From: Mycobacterium intermedium
GTDB taxonomy: Bacteria; Actinomycetota; Actinomycetes; Mycobacteriales; Mycobacteriaceae
Reading direction: 5' to 3'
Assembly (NCBI RefSeq): GCF_002086275.1
Contig: NZ_MVHT01000067.1
Span: forward strand, 1-37,215
DNA length: 37,215 nt
Positions 8,070 to 16,729 of this stretch are shown piece by piece. Made by a program: the position numbers and the translations under genes. The notes below the pieces were generated by a model. It saw only the letters and a program-made list of their open reading frames with translations. It did not search any database and had not been told where the DNA came from. Positions within the stretch are counted from its first letter, which is position 1; every line of letters starts with the position of its first letter.

Positions 8070-10655
8070 GTGAAGGCCCTTCGTCGGTTTACCGTCCGTG
8101 CCCACCTACCCGACCGTCTTGCCGCCCTGGATCAGTTGTCGACCAACCTGCGGTGGTCGTGGGAAAAACCGACCCAAGACCTGTTCGCGAGCATCGACCC
8201 AGCGCTGTGGGGAAGATGCGGCCACGACCCAGTGGCGCTGCTGGGTGCGGTGACACCGGCACGCCTGGACGAGTTGGCCCTGGACGAGGAATTCCTGCGC
8301 CGCCTCGACGAATTGTCGGCGGACTTGAACGACTACCTGGCTCGTCCCCTGTGGTACCAGCAACAGGAAGAAGCCGGTGCCGCGCTGCCCACCGGGATCG
8401 CCTACTTCTCCATGGAGTTCGGCGTCGCCGAGGTGCTGCCGAATTACTCCGGCGGCCTCGGCATCCTCGCCGGGGACCACCTCAAGGCGGCGTCCGATCT
8501 GGGGCTGCCGCTGATCGCCGTTGGGCTCTACTACCGCTCCGGCTATTTTCGGCAGTCCCTTTCCGCCGAGGGATGGCAGCTGGAGAATTATCCGTCCCTG
8601 GACCCCCAGGGCCTGCCGCTGCGGCTGCTCACCGATTCTGACGGAAACCCGGCGTTGGTCGAGTTGGCTTTGCCGGACTCCGCACAGCTGAGGGCGCGGA
8701 TCTGGGTGGCGCAGGTGGGCCGCGTGCCGTTACTGCTGCTCGACTCCGATGTTCCCGAAAACGAACACGATCTGCGCGGTGTCACCGACCGCCTGTACGG
8801 GGGCGACCAAGAGCATCGCATCAAGCAGGAAATCCTGGCCGGAATCGGCGGGGTCCGGGCGATTCGCGCGTACACCAAGATCGAGGGGCTACCCGCGCCC
8901 GAGGTCTATCACATGAACGAGGGGCACGCGGGATTCCTGGGTATCGAACGCATTCGAGAGCTGATGACCGATTCGGGGCTGGACTTCGACACCGCCTTGA
9001 CGGTCGTACGGTCCAGCACGGTGTTCACCACCCATACCCCGGTTCCCGCCGGCATAGACCGGTTCCCGGTGGAGATGGTTGAGCGCTATTTCGCCGACTC
9101 CGCGCCTTCGCTGCTACCGGGTGTGCCCACCGAGCGGGTCCTCGCACTCGGGGCCGAGACCGACCCGACCAAGTTCAACATGGCGCACATGGGTCTGCGC
9201 CTGGCGCAACGGTCCAATGGCGTCTCGCTGCTGCACGGCCGGGTGAGCCGCGCCATGTTCAGCGAGCTGTGGCCGGGTTTCGACAGCGGCGAAGTCCCGA
9301 TCGGGTCGATCACCAACGGTGTGCACGCCCGCAGCTGGGCCGCGCCACAGTGGTTGCAGTTGGGCCGTGAACTGGCCGGTTCGGACTCGTTCAGCGAACC
9401 CGCCGTATGGCTGCGGCTGCAACAGGTCGATCCCGGGCACCTCTGGTCGATACGGTCGCAACTGCGTGCACTGCTCGTCGAGGAAGTCCGGCGCAGGCTG
9501 CGCCAGTCGTGGCTGGAACGCGGGGCCACCGAAGCCGAATTAGGTTGGATCTCTTCGGCATTCGACCCCGACGTGCTGACCGTCGGCTTCGCCCGCCGGG
9601 TGCCGACCTACAAGCGGTTGACGCTCATGCTGCGCGATCCGGCTCGGCTCGAGCGCCTGCTCCTCGATCCGGAACGGCCCATCCAGCTGATTGTCGCCGG
9701 GAAGTCGCACCCGGCGGACGACGGAGGCAAGGCGCTGATCCAGCAGGTGGTGCGTTTCGCCGACCGGCCCGAGGTTCGGCATCGAATTGCCTTTCTGCCC
9801 AACTATGACATGTCGATGGCCCGGATGCTGTACTGGGGCTGCGACGTCTGGCTTAACAACCCGTTGCGGCCGTTGGAGGCTTGCGGCACTTCAGGAATGA
9901 AAAGTGCGCTCAACGGCGGGCTGAACCTGTCCATCCGCGATGGCTGGTGGGACGAATGGTACGACGGCGAAAACGGTTGGGAGATACCGTCCGCCGACGG
10001 TGTTGCCGACGAGAGCCGGCGTGATGACTTGGAAGCCAACGCGTTGTACAGCCTGCTCGAGGAGGCGGTAGCGCCGAAATTCTACGAGCGTGACGAACGT
10101 GGTTTGCCGCCAAGGTGGTTGGAGATGGTGCGGCACACGCTGCAGACGCTCGGCCCGAAGGTGCTGGCTTCCCGGATGGTGCGCGACTACGTCGAAAACT
10201 ACTACGCGCCGGCGGCTCGGTCAGGGCGGCAGACCATCGCGGCCCCCGACGGCGGCAACGAATTCGACGCTGCTCGTGAGCTGGCCGCCTACCGGCGCCG
10301 AATCGAAGAGGCCTGGCCGAAGGTCAAGATCACCGACGTCGACAGCACCGGTCTGCCGGATACTCCGCTGCTCGGCTCGAAGTTGACCCTGACGGCTACC
10401 GTTCAACTGGCCGGTCTGGCGCCGGACGAAGTCACGGTGCAGGCGGTGCTGGGACGGGTCGATTCCGACGATGTGCTGCAGGACCCGGTCACCATCGAGA
10501 TGGCCTATACCGGTAGCGCCGAGGGCGGCAGTCAGGTCTTCTCGACGACGACGCCGCTGCCGTTGGCCGGTTCGGTCGGCTACACCGTGCGGGTGCTGCC
10601 GCGCCACCATATGCTCGCCAGTGCCGCCGAATTCGGCTTGGTCACCCTGGCTTAG
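8070..10655 (+). CDS. glgP: Alpha-glucan (glycogen) phosphorylase GlgP
   Basis: GT35 phosphorylase that releases glucose-1-phosphate from alpha-1,4-glucan. At 861 aa it matches the short actinobacterial type (about 863 aa in M. tuberculosis). The pyridoxal-phosphate lysine is Lys611 in GTSGMKSALNGG. Other family motifs are present: NYSGGLGILAGDHLK, MNEGHAGFLGIERI, and the RVPTYKR/NYDMSMA region. It starts with GTG, as in M. tuberculosis, and TAAGGT 8 nt upstream suggests a leaderless or near-leaderless mRNA. It diverges from glgEB, so synthesis and breakdown of glucan are encoded back to back. The 3' end overlaps the convergent dinG by 14 bp. Confidence 0.97.
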   Translation: MKALRRFTVRAHLPDRLAALDQLSTNLRWSWEKPTQDLFASIDPALWGRCGHDPVALLGAVTPARLDELALDEEFLRRLDELSADLNDYLARPLWYQQQEEAGAALPTGIAYFSMEFGVAEVLPNYSGGLGILAGDHLKAASDLGLPLIAVGLYYRSGYFRQSLSAEGWQLENYPSLDPQGLPLRLLTDSDGNPALVELALPDSAQLRARIWVAQVGRVPLLLLDSDVPENEHDLRGVTDRLYGGDQEHRIKQEILAGIGGVRAIRAYTKIEGLPAPEVYHMNEGHAGFLGIERIRELMTDSGLDFDTALTVVRSSTVFTTHTPVPAGIDRFPVEMVERYFADSAPSLLPGVPTERVLALGAETDPTKFNMAHMGLRLAQRSNGVSLLHGRVSRAMFSELWPGFDSGEVPIGSITNGVHARSWAAPQWLQLGRELAGSDSFSEPAVWLRLQQVDPGHLWSIRSQLRALLVEEVRRRLRQSWLERGATEAELGWISSAFDPDVLTVGFARRVPTYKRLTLMLRDPARLERLLLDPERPIQLIVAGKSHPADDGGKALIQQVVRFADRPEVRHRIAFLPNYDMSMARMLYWGCDVWLNNPLRPLEACGTSGMKSALNGGLNLSIRDGWWDEWYDGENGWEIPSADGVADESRRDDLEANALYSLLEEAVAPKFYERDERGLPPRWLEMVRHTLQTLGPKVLASRMVRDYVENYYAPAARSGRQTIAAPDGGNEFDAARELAAYRRRIEEAWPKVKITDVDSTGLPDTPLLGSKLTLTATVQLAGLAPDEVTVQAVLGRVDSDDVLQDPVTIEMAYTGSAEGGSQVFSTTTPLPLAGSVGYTVRVLPRHHMLASAAEFGLVTLA

Positions 10656-12645
10656 CACCCGCGTCCGCTCGCGCCAACCGGGTGAGCGCCGCGCGGACCT
10701 GCTTGGGATCGGTGGTGGGCCAGAACGGGGGCAATGAGGCTCGTAGGTAGCCGCCGTAGCGGGCGGTGGCCATCCGCGAATCCAGCACCGCCACCACGCC
10801 TCGGTCGGTGACTCGACGCAGCAGTCGCCCCGCCCCTTGCGCCAGCAGCAGCGCGGCGTGGCTGGCGGCGACATCCATGAAGCCATTGCCGCCGCGCGCT
10901 GCCACCGCGCGCTGACGAGCGCTGAGCAGCGGGTCGTCGGGTCGCGGGAACGGGATGCGATCGATCAGCACCAGCGACAGCGACGGCCCCGGCACGTCGA
11001 CGCCCTGCCACAGCGACAGCGTGCCGAACAGCGAGGTTTCCGGATCGGCGGCAAACTGCTCGACGAGCGCGGACGTACTGTCGTCGCCCTGACACAACAC
11101 CGGCGTGTCCAGCCGTTCGCGCATGGCTTCGGCGGCCGCCCGCGCCGCCCGCATCGAAGAAAAAAGCCCCAGCGTGCGCCCGCCGGCCGCGGCAACGAGT
11201 TCGGCGATTTCGGTCAGCTGCTCGGCCGACCCGGTGCCGTCGCGGCCTGGCGGCGGCAGGTGTGCGGCCACATAGAGAATTCCGGACTTGGCGTGCTGGA
11301 ACGGCGATCCCACGTCCAGCCCTCGCCAGGGCGGCGGGTCCCCGTCCTCCCGCCCGGTCAGGCCCCACGCCGCGGCCATCGCATCGAAAGAGCCGCCCAC
11401 GGTCAGCGTCGCCGAGGTCAACACCGTCGTCGAACGGGTAAAGACCTGTGTGGCAAGCAATCCGGCCACCGACAACGGCGCCACCCGCAGCACGGCGCGC
11501 GGCGAGCCGCGGTTGTCCTCATGGTCGAGCCAGACGATGTCGGTGCGGTCCGGAATGGCGGGTGTGAACGAGGTGAGAATCCGCGACGCGGTGTCGGAGA
11601 TCTCGGTCAGTGCCGCCGCGGCTTCCGCGCGAGCCGCGGCCGCCTTGGCGTCGCCGGTGGTGTCGATCGCTGAGCGGGCCGCACTGGCGGCGTCCCGCAG
11701 TGCGGCCAGGTACGTCGCCAATTCCTGATCCAGATAGTCGATGCGGCCCGGTGTCGCGTCGTGAATCGCCGAGGCGAAGGTGGCCGACGCCGCCTCCAGT
11801 CGCTCGGTCAGTTCCGGGCTCACCAGCCGGGTGATCCGTCTCGTGGCGACGCTGAGCGCGGCCGACGTCAGTTCGGCGGTGGCCACCGAGGTCACCCGGT
11901 CGGTCAGCTCGTGGGCCTCGTCGACGATCAGCAGTGAATGTTCTGGCAGCACCGCCGTTTCGGAGACGGCGTCAATGGCCAGCAACGCGTGATTGGTGAC
12001 GACGACGTCGGCCCGGCCCGCGGCGCTGCGCGCCCGTTCGGAGAAGCACTCCGAGCCGAACGGACAGCGCGCCACCCCGATGCATTCCCGAGCCGACACG
12101 CTGACCTGCGACCAGGACCGGTCCGGCACACCCGGTTTCAGGTCGTCCCGGTCACCGGTATCGGTTGTCGACGCCCATTCGGTGAGCCGTTGGACGTCGC
12201 GGCCGAGGGCGCTGACCGCCACCGGGTTGAACAGTTCCTCCTGCGGCGGCTCGTCTTCCTCGCCGGAACCGCCACCGTTGATCTTGTTCAGGCACAGATA
12301 GTTTCGACGTCCCTTGAGTAACGCGAACTGCGGTCGGCGGGGCAGCGCGTCGGCCAGTGCATCGGCCAGCCGCGGCAGGTCGCGATCGACCAGTTGACGC
12401 TGCAGCGCGATCGTCGCCGTCGACACGACAACCGGCGAGTTGTCGGTGACCGCGCGCACGATCGCCGGGACCAGGTACGCCAGCGACTTGCCGGTTCCGG
12501 TGCCGGCCTGCACCACCAGATGTTCGCCGGTCTCGAAGGCATGCGCTACCGCGTTGGCCATTTCCAACTGACCGCGGCGTTCGCTGCCGCCGAGGGCCGC
12601 CACGGCCAGGGCAAGCAGTTCGGGCACGGACTCGGAATCGGGCAT
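10642..12645 (-). CDS. dinG: ATP-dependent DNA helicase DinG (XPD-like, Fe-S)
   Basis: Superfamily 2 5'-3' DNA helicase of the XPD/DinG group. Walker A QAGTGTGKS (about residues 46-54), four cysteines that can ligate a 4Fe-4S cluster (Cys118, Cys188, Cys194, Cys200), DEAH box at 242-245 (IVDEAHEL), and C-terminal motif VI QGAGRLLRR. The four-cysteine spacing (CIGVARCPFGSEC) is the diagnostic Fe-S insertion. Length is 667 aa, against about 664 in M. tuberculosis. The gene starts 13 bp after the pncB stop and is probably co-transcribed with it. Role inferred from the family: unwinding of D-loops, R-loops or G-quadruplexes during repair. Confidence 0.96.
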   Translation of the reverse strand: MPDSESVPELLALAVAALGGSERRGQLEMANAVAHAFETGEHLVVQAGTGTGKSLAYLVPAIVRAVTDNSPVVVSTATIALQRQLVDRDLPRLADALADALPRRPQFALLKGRRNYLCLNKINGGGSGEEDEPPQEELFNPVAVSALGRDVQRLTEWASTTDTGDRDDLKPGVPDRSWSQVSVSARECIGVARCPFGSECFSERARSAAGRADVVVTNHALLAIDAVSETAVLPEHSLLIVDEAHELTDRVTSVATAELTSAALSVATRRITRLVSPELTERLEAASATFASAIHDATPGRIDYLDQELATYLAALRDAASAARSAIDTTGDAKAAAARAEAAAALTEISDTASRILTSFTPAIPDRTDIVWLDHEDNRGSPRAVLRVAPLSVAGLLATQVFTRSTTVLTSATLTVGGSFDAMAAAWGLTGREDGDPPPWRGLDVGSPFQHAKSGILYVAAHLPPPGRDGTGSAEQLTEIAELVAAAGGRTLGLFSSMRAARAAAEAMRERLDTPVLCQGDDSTSALVEQFAADPETSLFGTLSLWQGVDVPGPSLSLVLIDRIPFPRPDDPLLSARQRAVAARGGNGFMDVAASHAALLLAQGAGRLLRRVTDRGVVAVLDSRMATARYGGYLRASLPPFWPTTDPKQVRAALTRLARADAGAKPG

Positions 12646-12658
12646 TGCTCGTGTGCGT

Positions 12659-13966
12659 TCAGCCGGTGATGATCTGCGTCGGAATCGCCGGGTCGCCGGC
12701 AGCCAATTTCAGTCCCTCCCACGGCAAACTGACCAGTCCAGCGGCCACCCGCTCCCGTGCCGCGCCCAGGTCCGCGTCGTACACCACCTGGCCCTCCCGG
12801 ACCAGCGGTGTTGTCAGGACTCGGTGTGGTTCGGTGAGCGAAGGCGGCCGTCCCGCCGGGTAGACGACTTCCTCGGTGATGGTGCCCGACGGGCGCGACA
12901 ACCGCAGCGCCTCTTTGCGTCCGCCGCGGGATTGCTTGCGGTCGCTGCGTTTCTGCACCGGAACGCCGTCCACCTCGACCAGCTTGTAGACCATGCTCGC
13001 GGTCGGTGCGCCGGAGCCGGTGACCACCGAGGTGCCCACACCGTAGATGTCCACCGGGTCTGACCGCAGCGCCGCGATGGAGAACTCGTCCAGGTCGCCC
13101 GAGACGACGATGCGCGTGTTGCTCGCGCCCAGCTGGTCGAGTTGCTCCCGGACCTGGCGGGCCAGCACGCCGAGTTCACCGGAGTCGATGCGGACCGCGC
13201 CGAGCGTGGCGCCTCCGGCGGCCACCGCGTTGGCGACGCCCGTCTTGACGTCATAGGTGTCCACCAGCAGCGTGGTGCCGGGGCCTAGCGCCTCGACCTG
13301 GGCCCGGAATGCGGCCAGCTCGTCCGGTCCCTGCTGGTCGGTGTAGAGCATGGTGAACGCGTGCGCCGCGGTGCCTTCGGCGGGGACTCCGTAGCGGCGC
13401 TGGGCTTCCAGGTTGGATGAGGCGGCGAAACCCGCGATGTATGCGGCCCGGGCCGCCGCGACCGCGGCCTGTTCATGGGTCCGCCGTGAGCCCATCTCGA
13501 TCAGCGGACGTCCCGCGGCGGCGCTCACCATTCGTGCCGCGGCCGACGCGATTGCGCTGTCGTGATTGAGAATCGACAGCACCAGCGTTTCGAGCACCAC
13601 GCATTCGGCGAAGCTGCCGTGCACTGTCAGCACCGGAGAATTGGGGAAGTACAACTCGCCTTCGGCGTAGCCGTCGATGTCGCCGGTGAACCGAAAGGCG
13701 CGCAGGTAGCGCACGGTGTCGGCGTCGAGAAAACGGGCGAGCAACTCGCATGCTTCGGCGTCGAAGGTGAACTGAGGCAAGGTCTCGAGCAGCCGACCCG
13801 TGCCGGCCACCACGCCGTAGCGACGACCGGGGGGAAGCCGGCGGGCGAAGAGCTCGAAGGTGGTCCGGCGGTGGGCGGTTCCGTCGCGAAGAGCCGCCGC
13901 GAGCATGGTCAACTCGTATTTGTCGGTAAGCAGCGCAGCGACGACTTGCTTGCCGGGCTGGTTCAC
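12659..13966 (-). CDS. pncB1: Nicotinate phosphoribosyltransferase (PncB1-like)
   Basis: Converts nicotinate and PRPP to nicotinate mononucleotide, the NAD salvage entry step. Family motifs: LLTDKYELTM at the N-terminus, GSRRTHEQAAVAAARAAYIAGF, LVDTYDVKTG, AVRIDSGEL and YGVGTSVVTG. The open frame extends to 14125, but that would cover the start of clpS. The GTG at 13966 starts 12 codons before LLTDKYEL and gives 435 aa (about 448 in M. tuberculosis). A TACCGT hexamer ends 6 nt before this GTG, so a leaderless transcript is likely. It is followed after 13 bp by dinG and is divergent from clpS. Confidence 0.95.
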   Translation of the reverse strand: MNQPGKQVVAALLTDKYELTMLAAALRDGTAHRRTTFELFARRLPPGRRYGVVAGTGRLLETLPQFTFDAEACELLARFLDADTVRYLRAFRFTGDIDGYAEGELYFPNSPVLTVHGSFAECVVLETLVLSILNHDSAIASAAARMVSAAAGRPLIEMGSRRTHEQAAVAAARAAYIAGFAASSNLEAQRRYGVPAEGTAAHAFTMLYTDQQGPDELAAFRAQVEALGPGTTLLVDTYDVKTGVANAVAAGGATLGAVRIDSGELGVLARQVREQLDQLGASNTRIVVSGDLDEFSIAALRSDPVDIYGVGTSVVTGSGAPTASMVYKLVEVDGVPVQKRSDRKQSRGGRKEALRLSRPSGTITEEVVYPAGRPPSLTEPHRVLTTPLVREGQVVYDADLGAARERVAAGLVSLPWEGLKLAAGDPAIPTQIITG

Positions 13967-14033
13967 ACGGCCACGGTATCGGTTCGAATTGTCCGCTCGG
14001 TATCCACAACCGTGGCTCGCTATCCTAGGAACC
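13967..14033. promoter_or_regulatory. Divergent pncB1 / clpS promoter region
   Basis: Only 67 bp separate two divergent start codons. Minus strand: TACCGT (plus 13973-13978) ends 6 nt before the pncB1 GTG. Plus strand: TATCCT (14021-14026) ends 7 nt before the clpS ATG. Both hexamers match the mycobacterial -10 pattern TANNNT at the spacing expected for leaderless mRNAs. AGGA before clpS could instead act as a weak ribosome-binding site. Confidence 0.45.
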
Positions 14034-14339
14034 ATGGTTGTTGCGTCAGCGCCCGCCAAGCCGGGCTCCACTGGGCAACGCGAGTCCTCGCCCGTCGACA
14101 CCACGGCGACACCGTGGGTCACCATCGTGTGGGACGACCCGGTTAACTTGATGACCTACGTCACCTATGTGTTCCAGAAGCTGTTTGGGTACAGCGAGCC
14201 GCATGCCACCAAGCTGATGCTGCAGGTGCACAACGAAGGCAAGGCAGTGGTGTCGTCCGGCAGTCGGGAGGCCATGGAAACCGACGTGTCCAAGCTGCAC
14301 GCCGCAGGTTTGTGGGCGACGATGCAGCAGGACCGGTGA
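14034..14339 (+). CDS. clpS: ATP-dependent Clp protease adaptor ClpS
   Basis: N-recognin adaptor that delivers N-degron substrates to the ClpC/ClpP protease. The core VTIVWDDPVNLMTYVTYVFQ with the binding-pocket Asp-Asp-Pro-Val-Asn, the EPHATKLMLQVHNEGKAVV helix, and the C-terminal KLHAAGLWATMQQD are typical of the family. The frame is open upstream, but the ATG at 14034 gives 101 aa, the same length as Rv1331, and avoids overlap with pncB1. It is the first gene of a plus-strand run with the DUF2017 gene 24 bp downstream, which is a common actinobacterial pairing. Confidence 0.95.
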   Translation: MVVASAPAKPGSTGQRESSPVDTTATPWVTIVWDDPVNLMTYVTYVFQKLFGYSEPHATKLMLQVHNEGKAVVSSGSREAMETDVSKLHAAGLWATMQQDR

Positions 14340-14363
14340 GCTTCGAGGGCAACCGGATTCGCT

Positions 14364-14951
14364 GTGCGCAAATGGAAGCGCGTCGAAACTCGTAACGGTC
14401 CCCGTTTTCGGTCATCGTTGGCCCCGCATGAAGCGGCCCTGCTGCAAAACCTCGTCGGGGCGATGATCGGTTTGCTCGACGAGCGCGCAAAGACCGCGCC
14501 GAAAGACGAACTCGAGGAGATCACCGGCATCAAGACCGGACATTCGCAACGCCCGGGCGACCCGACGCTGGGTAGGTTGCTCCCGGACTTCTTCAAGCGC
14601 GACGAAGACGACGAGCTGTCCCTCGAAGCCGCCGAGAGCATGAATGCCGCGCTGCGCAGTCTGCACGAACCGGACATCATCGACACCAAACGCAGTGCGG
14701 CACAAACGCTTTTGGATACCGTTCCGAGGAACGGAGGCCGCTTCGAGTTGACTGAAGACGCTGCCAACGCGTGGATTGCCGCGGTCAACGACCTCCGGCT
14801 GACACTGGGCGTCATGCTCGAGATCGGCCCCGAAGGACCCGAACGCCTGCGGCCGGACCATCCGCTGGCTGCCCACTTCGACGTGTACCAATGGCTGACC
14901 GTGCTGCAGGAGTATTTGGTGCTGGTCTTGATGGGCAAGCCCACCGGATGA
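14364..14951 (+). CDS. DUF2017 family protein (Rv1332 homologue)
   Basis: A 195-aa soluble protein that begins with GTG (MRKWKRVETRNGPRFRSSL). It matches the DUF2017 family found next to clpS in many actinobacteria: an N-terminal basic strand region, then LAPHEAALLQNLVGAMIGLLDER, a central acidic stretch, and a C-terminal WIAAVNDLRLTLGVMLEI helix. No catalytic motif is visible. It is called a transcriptional regulator in some annotations, but I see no recognisable DNA-binding motif. The stop overlaps the next start by 4 bp (ATGA), so translation is probably coupled. Function unknown; association with ClpS is inferred from synteny only. Confidence 0.88.
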   Translation: MRKWKRVETRNGPRFRSSLAPHEAALLQNLVGAMIGLLDERAKTAPKDELEEITGIKTGHSQRPGDPTLGRLLPDFFKRDEDDELSLEAAESMNAALRSLHEPDIIDTKRSAAQTLLDTVPRNGGRFELTEDAANAWIAAVNDLRLTLGVMLEIGPEGPERLRPDHPLAAHFDVYQWLTVLQEYLVLVLMGKPTG

Positions 14952-15988
14952 ACTCCATCACCGATATCGGAGGCATCCGCGTCGGCCACTACCACCGAAT
15001 AGATCCCGACGCGTCGCTGGGGGCGGGCTGGGCGTGCGGCACCACCGTGGTGCTGCCGCCGCCGGGGACCGTCGGCGCGGTCGACTGCCGGGGTGGTGCG
15101 CCCGGAACCAGGGAGACCGATCTCCTCGACCCGGCCAACAGCGTGCGCTACGTGGACGCCGTGCTGCTTGGCGGCGGCAGCGCCTATGGTCTCGCCGCCG
15201 CCGATGGCGTCATGTTGTGGCTGGAAGAGCAGCAGCGCGGGGTGGCGATGGGGGACGGCGTGGTACCGATCGTGCCGGGCGCGGTGGTCTTCGATTTGCC
15301 CGTCGGCGGCTGGGGTTGCCGGCCGACGGCCGAATTCGGCCGCGCCGCCTGTGAGACTGCCGGAACGGAAGTCGCGGTCGGAACGGTCGGCGGCGCCGTC
15401 GGCGCCCGCGCCGGGTCGCTCAAGGGCGGTGTCGGGACGTCGTCCGTCGTGCTGAAGTCCGGAGTCACCGTCGGCGCGTTAGTGGTGGTCAATGCCGCCG
15501 GCAGCGTCATCGATCCGGCCACCGGCCTGCCCTGGATGGCCGACCTGGTCGAAGAATTCGGTCTGCAACCGCCCCCACCGGAGCAAGTCGCGGCATTCGC
15601 CGAACTTCCGTCGCCGCTGAGCGCGCTGAACACCACCATTGCCGTCGTTGCTACCGATGCGGCTCTGGGGCCCGCCGCGTGCCGGCGCGTCGCGATCGCG
15701 GCGCACGACGGGTTGGCTCGGGCCATCCGTCCCGCGCACACCCCGCTGGACGGCGACACCGTGTTCGCCTTGGCCACCGGAGCGGTGGAGGTTCCGCCGA
15801 ACCCTGACCTGCCGGCCGGTTTGTCGCCGGACACGCTGCTGGTCACCGAGGTGGGTGCGGCCGCGGCCGACTGCCTGGCCCGCGCGGTGCTGGCGGGGGT
15901 GATTGCCGCGGAATCGGTGGCCGGCATACCGACCTACCGGGAAGCGTTGCCGGGAGCATTCGCGAACGCGAGCGGAGACGGCGCCTGA
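14948..15988 (+). CDS. P1/S58 family peptidase (DmpA/NylC-like, Rv1333 homologue)
   Basis: An N-terminal-nucleophile hydrolase of 346 aa. Members self-cleave to alpha and beta chains, exposing a Ser/Thr nucleophile. The sequence SALNTTIAVVATDA contains the likely cleavage site between Asn228 and Thr229, matching the Asn-Thr site of NylC-type enzymes rather than the Gly-Ser of DmpA. Other family motifs: ITDIGGIRVGH near the N-terminus, VDAVLLGGGSAYGL, and GTVGGAVGARAGSLKGGVG. The start ATG overlaps the previous stop (ATGA). The substrate is unknown; family members act as aminopeptidases or amidases on short amides. In M. tuberculosis the next genes are mec-cysO-cysM; here a hairpin and the rhomboid gene follow. 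Confidence 0.92.
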   Translation: MNSITDIGGIRVGHYHRIDPDASLGAGWACGTTVVLPPPGTVGAVDCRGGAPGTRETDLLDPANSVRYVDAVLLGGGSAYGLAAADGVMLWLEEQQRGVAMGDGVVPIVPGAVVFDLPVGGWGCRPTAEFGRAACETAGTEVAVGTVGGAVGARAGSLKGGVGTSSVVLKSGVTVGALVVVNAAGSVIDPATGLPWMADLVEEFGLQPPPPEQVAAFAELPSPLSALNTTIAVVATDAALGPAACRRVAIAAHDGLARAIRPAHTPLDGDTVFALATGAVEVPPNPDLPAGLSPDTLLVTEVGAAAADCLARAVLAGVIAAESVAGIPTYREALPGAFANASGDGA

Positions 15989-15989
15989 A

Positions 15990-16009
15990 CTACCGGCTTC
16001 CGCCGGTAG
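15990..16009. terminator. Strong hairpin directly after the S58 peptidase gene
   Basis: CTACCGGC-TTCC-GCCGGTAG is a perfect 8-bp stem with a 4-nt loop. It begins 1 nt after the TGA and has no U tract. Such hairpins are candidate mycobacterial intrinsic terminators or mRNA stabilisers. It marks the site where mec-cysO-cysM would be expected. Confidence 0.5.
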
Positions 16010-16054
16010 CCTTGAGGTTGCTGAAACGCGCGCTCTAGAAGGGCAGTCATAGGC

Positions 16055-16729
16055 ATGAGGCGAAATGCACCCGCGACCCAGTCGAAGCAACGGCCGCAGT
16101 GGGTCGTCGGTGGGGTCACGATCCTCACCTTTGTCGCGCTGCTGTGGCTCATCGAACTGTGGGACAGCCTGACCAATCACCGTCTCGACAACAACGGCAT
16201 CCGGCCGTTGGAGGCCGACGGACTGTGGGGCATCCTGTTCGCGCCGCTACTCCACTCGAATTGGGATCATCTGATCGCCAACACCGTTCCGGCGCTCGTG
16301 CTCGGCTTCCTGATGACTCTCGCGGGCATGTCACGGTTCGTCCTGGCCACGGTCATCATCTGGATTCTCGGTGGCTTCGGCACCTGGCTGATCGGCACGA
16401 TCGGCACGCACTGCCCATACACCGGCCCCAACGTGCACTGCCACGTCAACCACATCGGCGCATCGGGCCTCATCTTCGGCTGGCTGGCATTCCTGATCGT
16501 GTTCGGGTTCTTCACCCGCAAGATCTGGGAGATCGTCGTCGGCGTCGTGGTCTTGTTCATCTACGGTGGCGTCCTGCTCGGCGTGCTGCCCGGTACCCCC
16601 GGGGTGTCGTGGCAGGGCCACCTCTGCGGGGCGATCGCCGGCGTCCTGGCCGCGTATGTGCTGGCCGCGCCTGAGCGCAAATCCCGTGAACGAAAGAAAG
16701 CCCTCCGTTCACCGCACTTGAAAGCATGA
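16055..16729 (+). CDS. Rhomboid family intramembrane serine protease (Rv1337 homologue)
   Basis: A 224-aa polytopic membrane protein with about six or seven hydrophobic segments (first about 18-36, last about 190-207). The catalytic serine is Ser137 in HIGASGLIFG (GxSG motif) and the general-base histidine is His189 in SWQGHLCGAIAG. The family's HSNWDHLIAN sequence (67-76) is present before the second membrane helix. These features indicate an active protease cleaving transmembrane substrates in the plasma membrane; the substrates are unknown. The 3' end overlaps murI by 4 bp (ATGA). It lies only 66 bp after the S58 peptidase gene. Confidence 0.95.
   Translation: MRRNAPATQSKQRPQWVVGGVTILTFVALLWLIELWDSLTNHRLDNNGIRPLEADGLWGILFAPLLHSNWDHLIANTVPALVLGFLMTLAGMSRFVLATVIIWILGGFGTWLIGTIGTHCPYTGPNVHCHVNHIGASGLIFGWLAFLIVFGFFTRKIWEIVVGVVVLFIYGGVLLGVLPGTPGVSWQGHLCGAIAGVLAAYVLAAPERKSRERKKALRSPHLKA

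Noticed and set aside
13860..14339. 159-aa version of ClpS
   Set aside because: The extra N-terminus overlaps pncB1 and has no family similarity; the ATG at 14034 gives the normal length.
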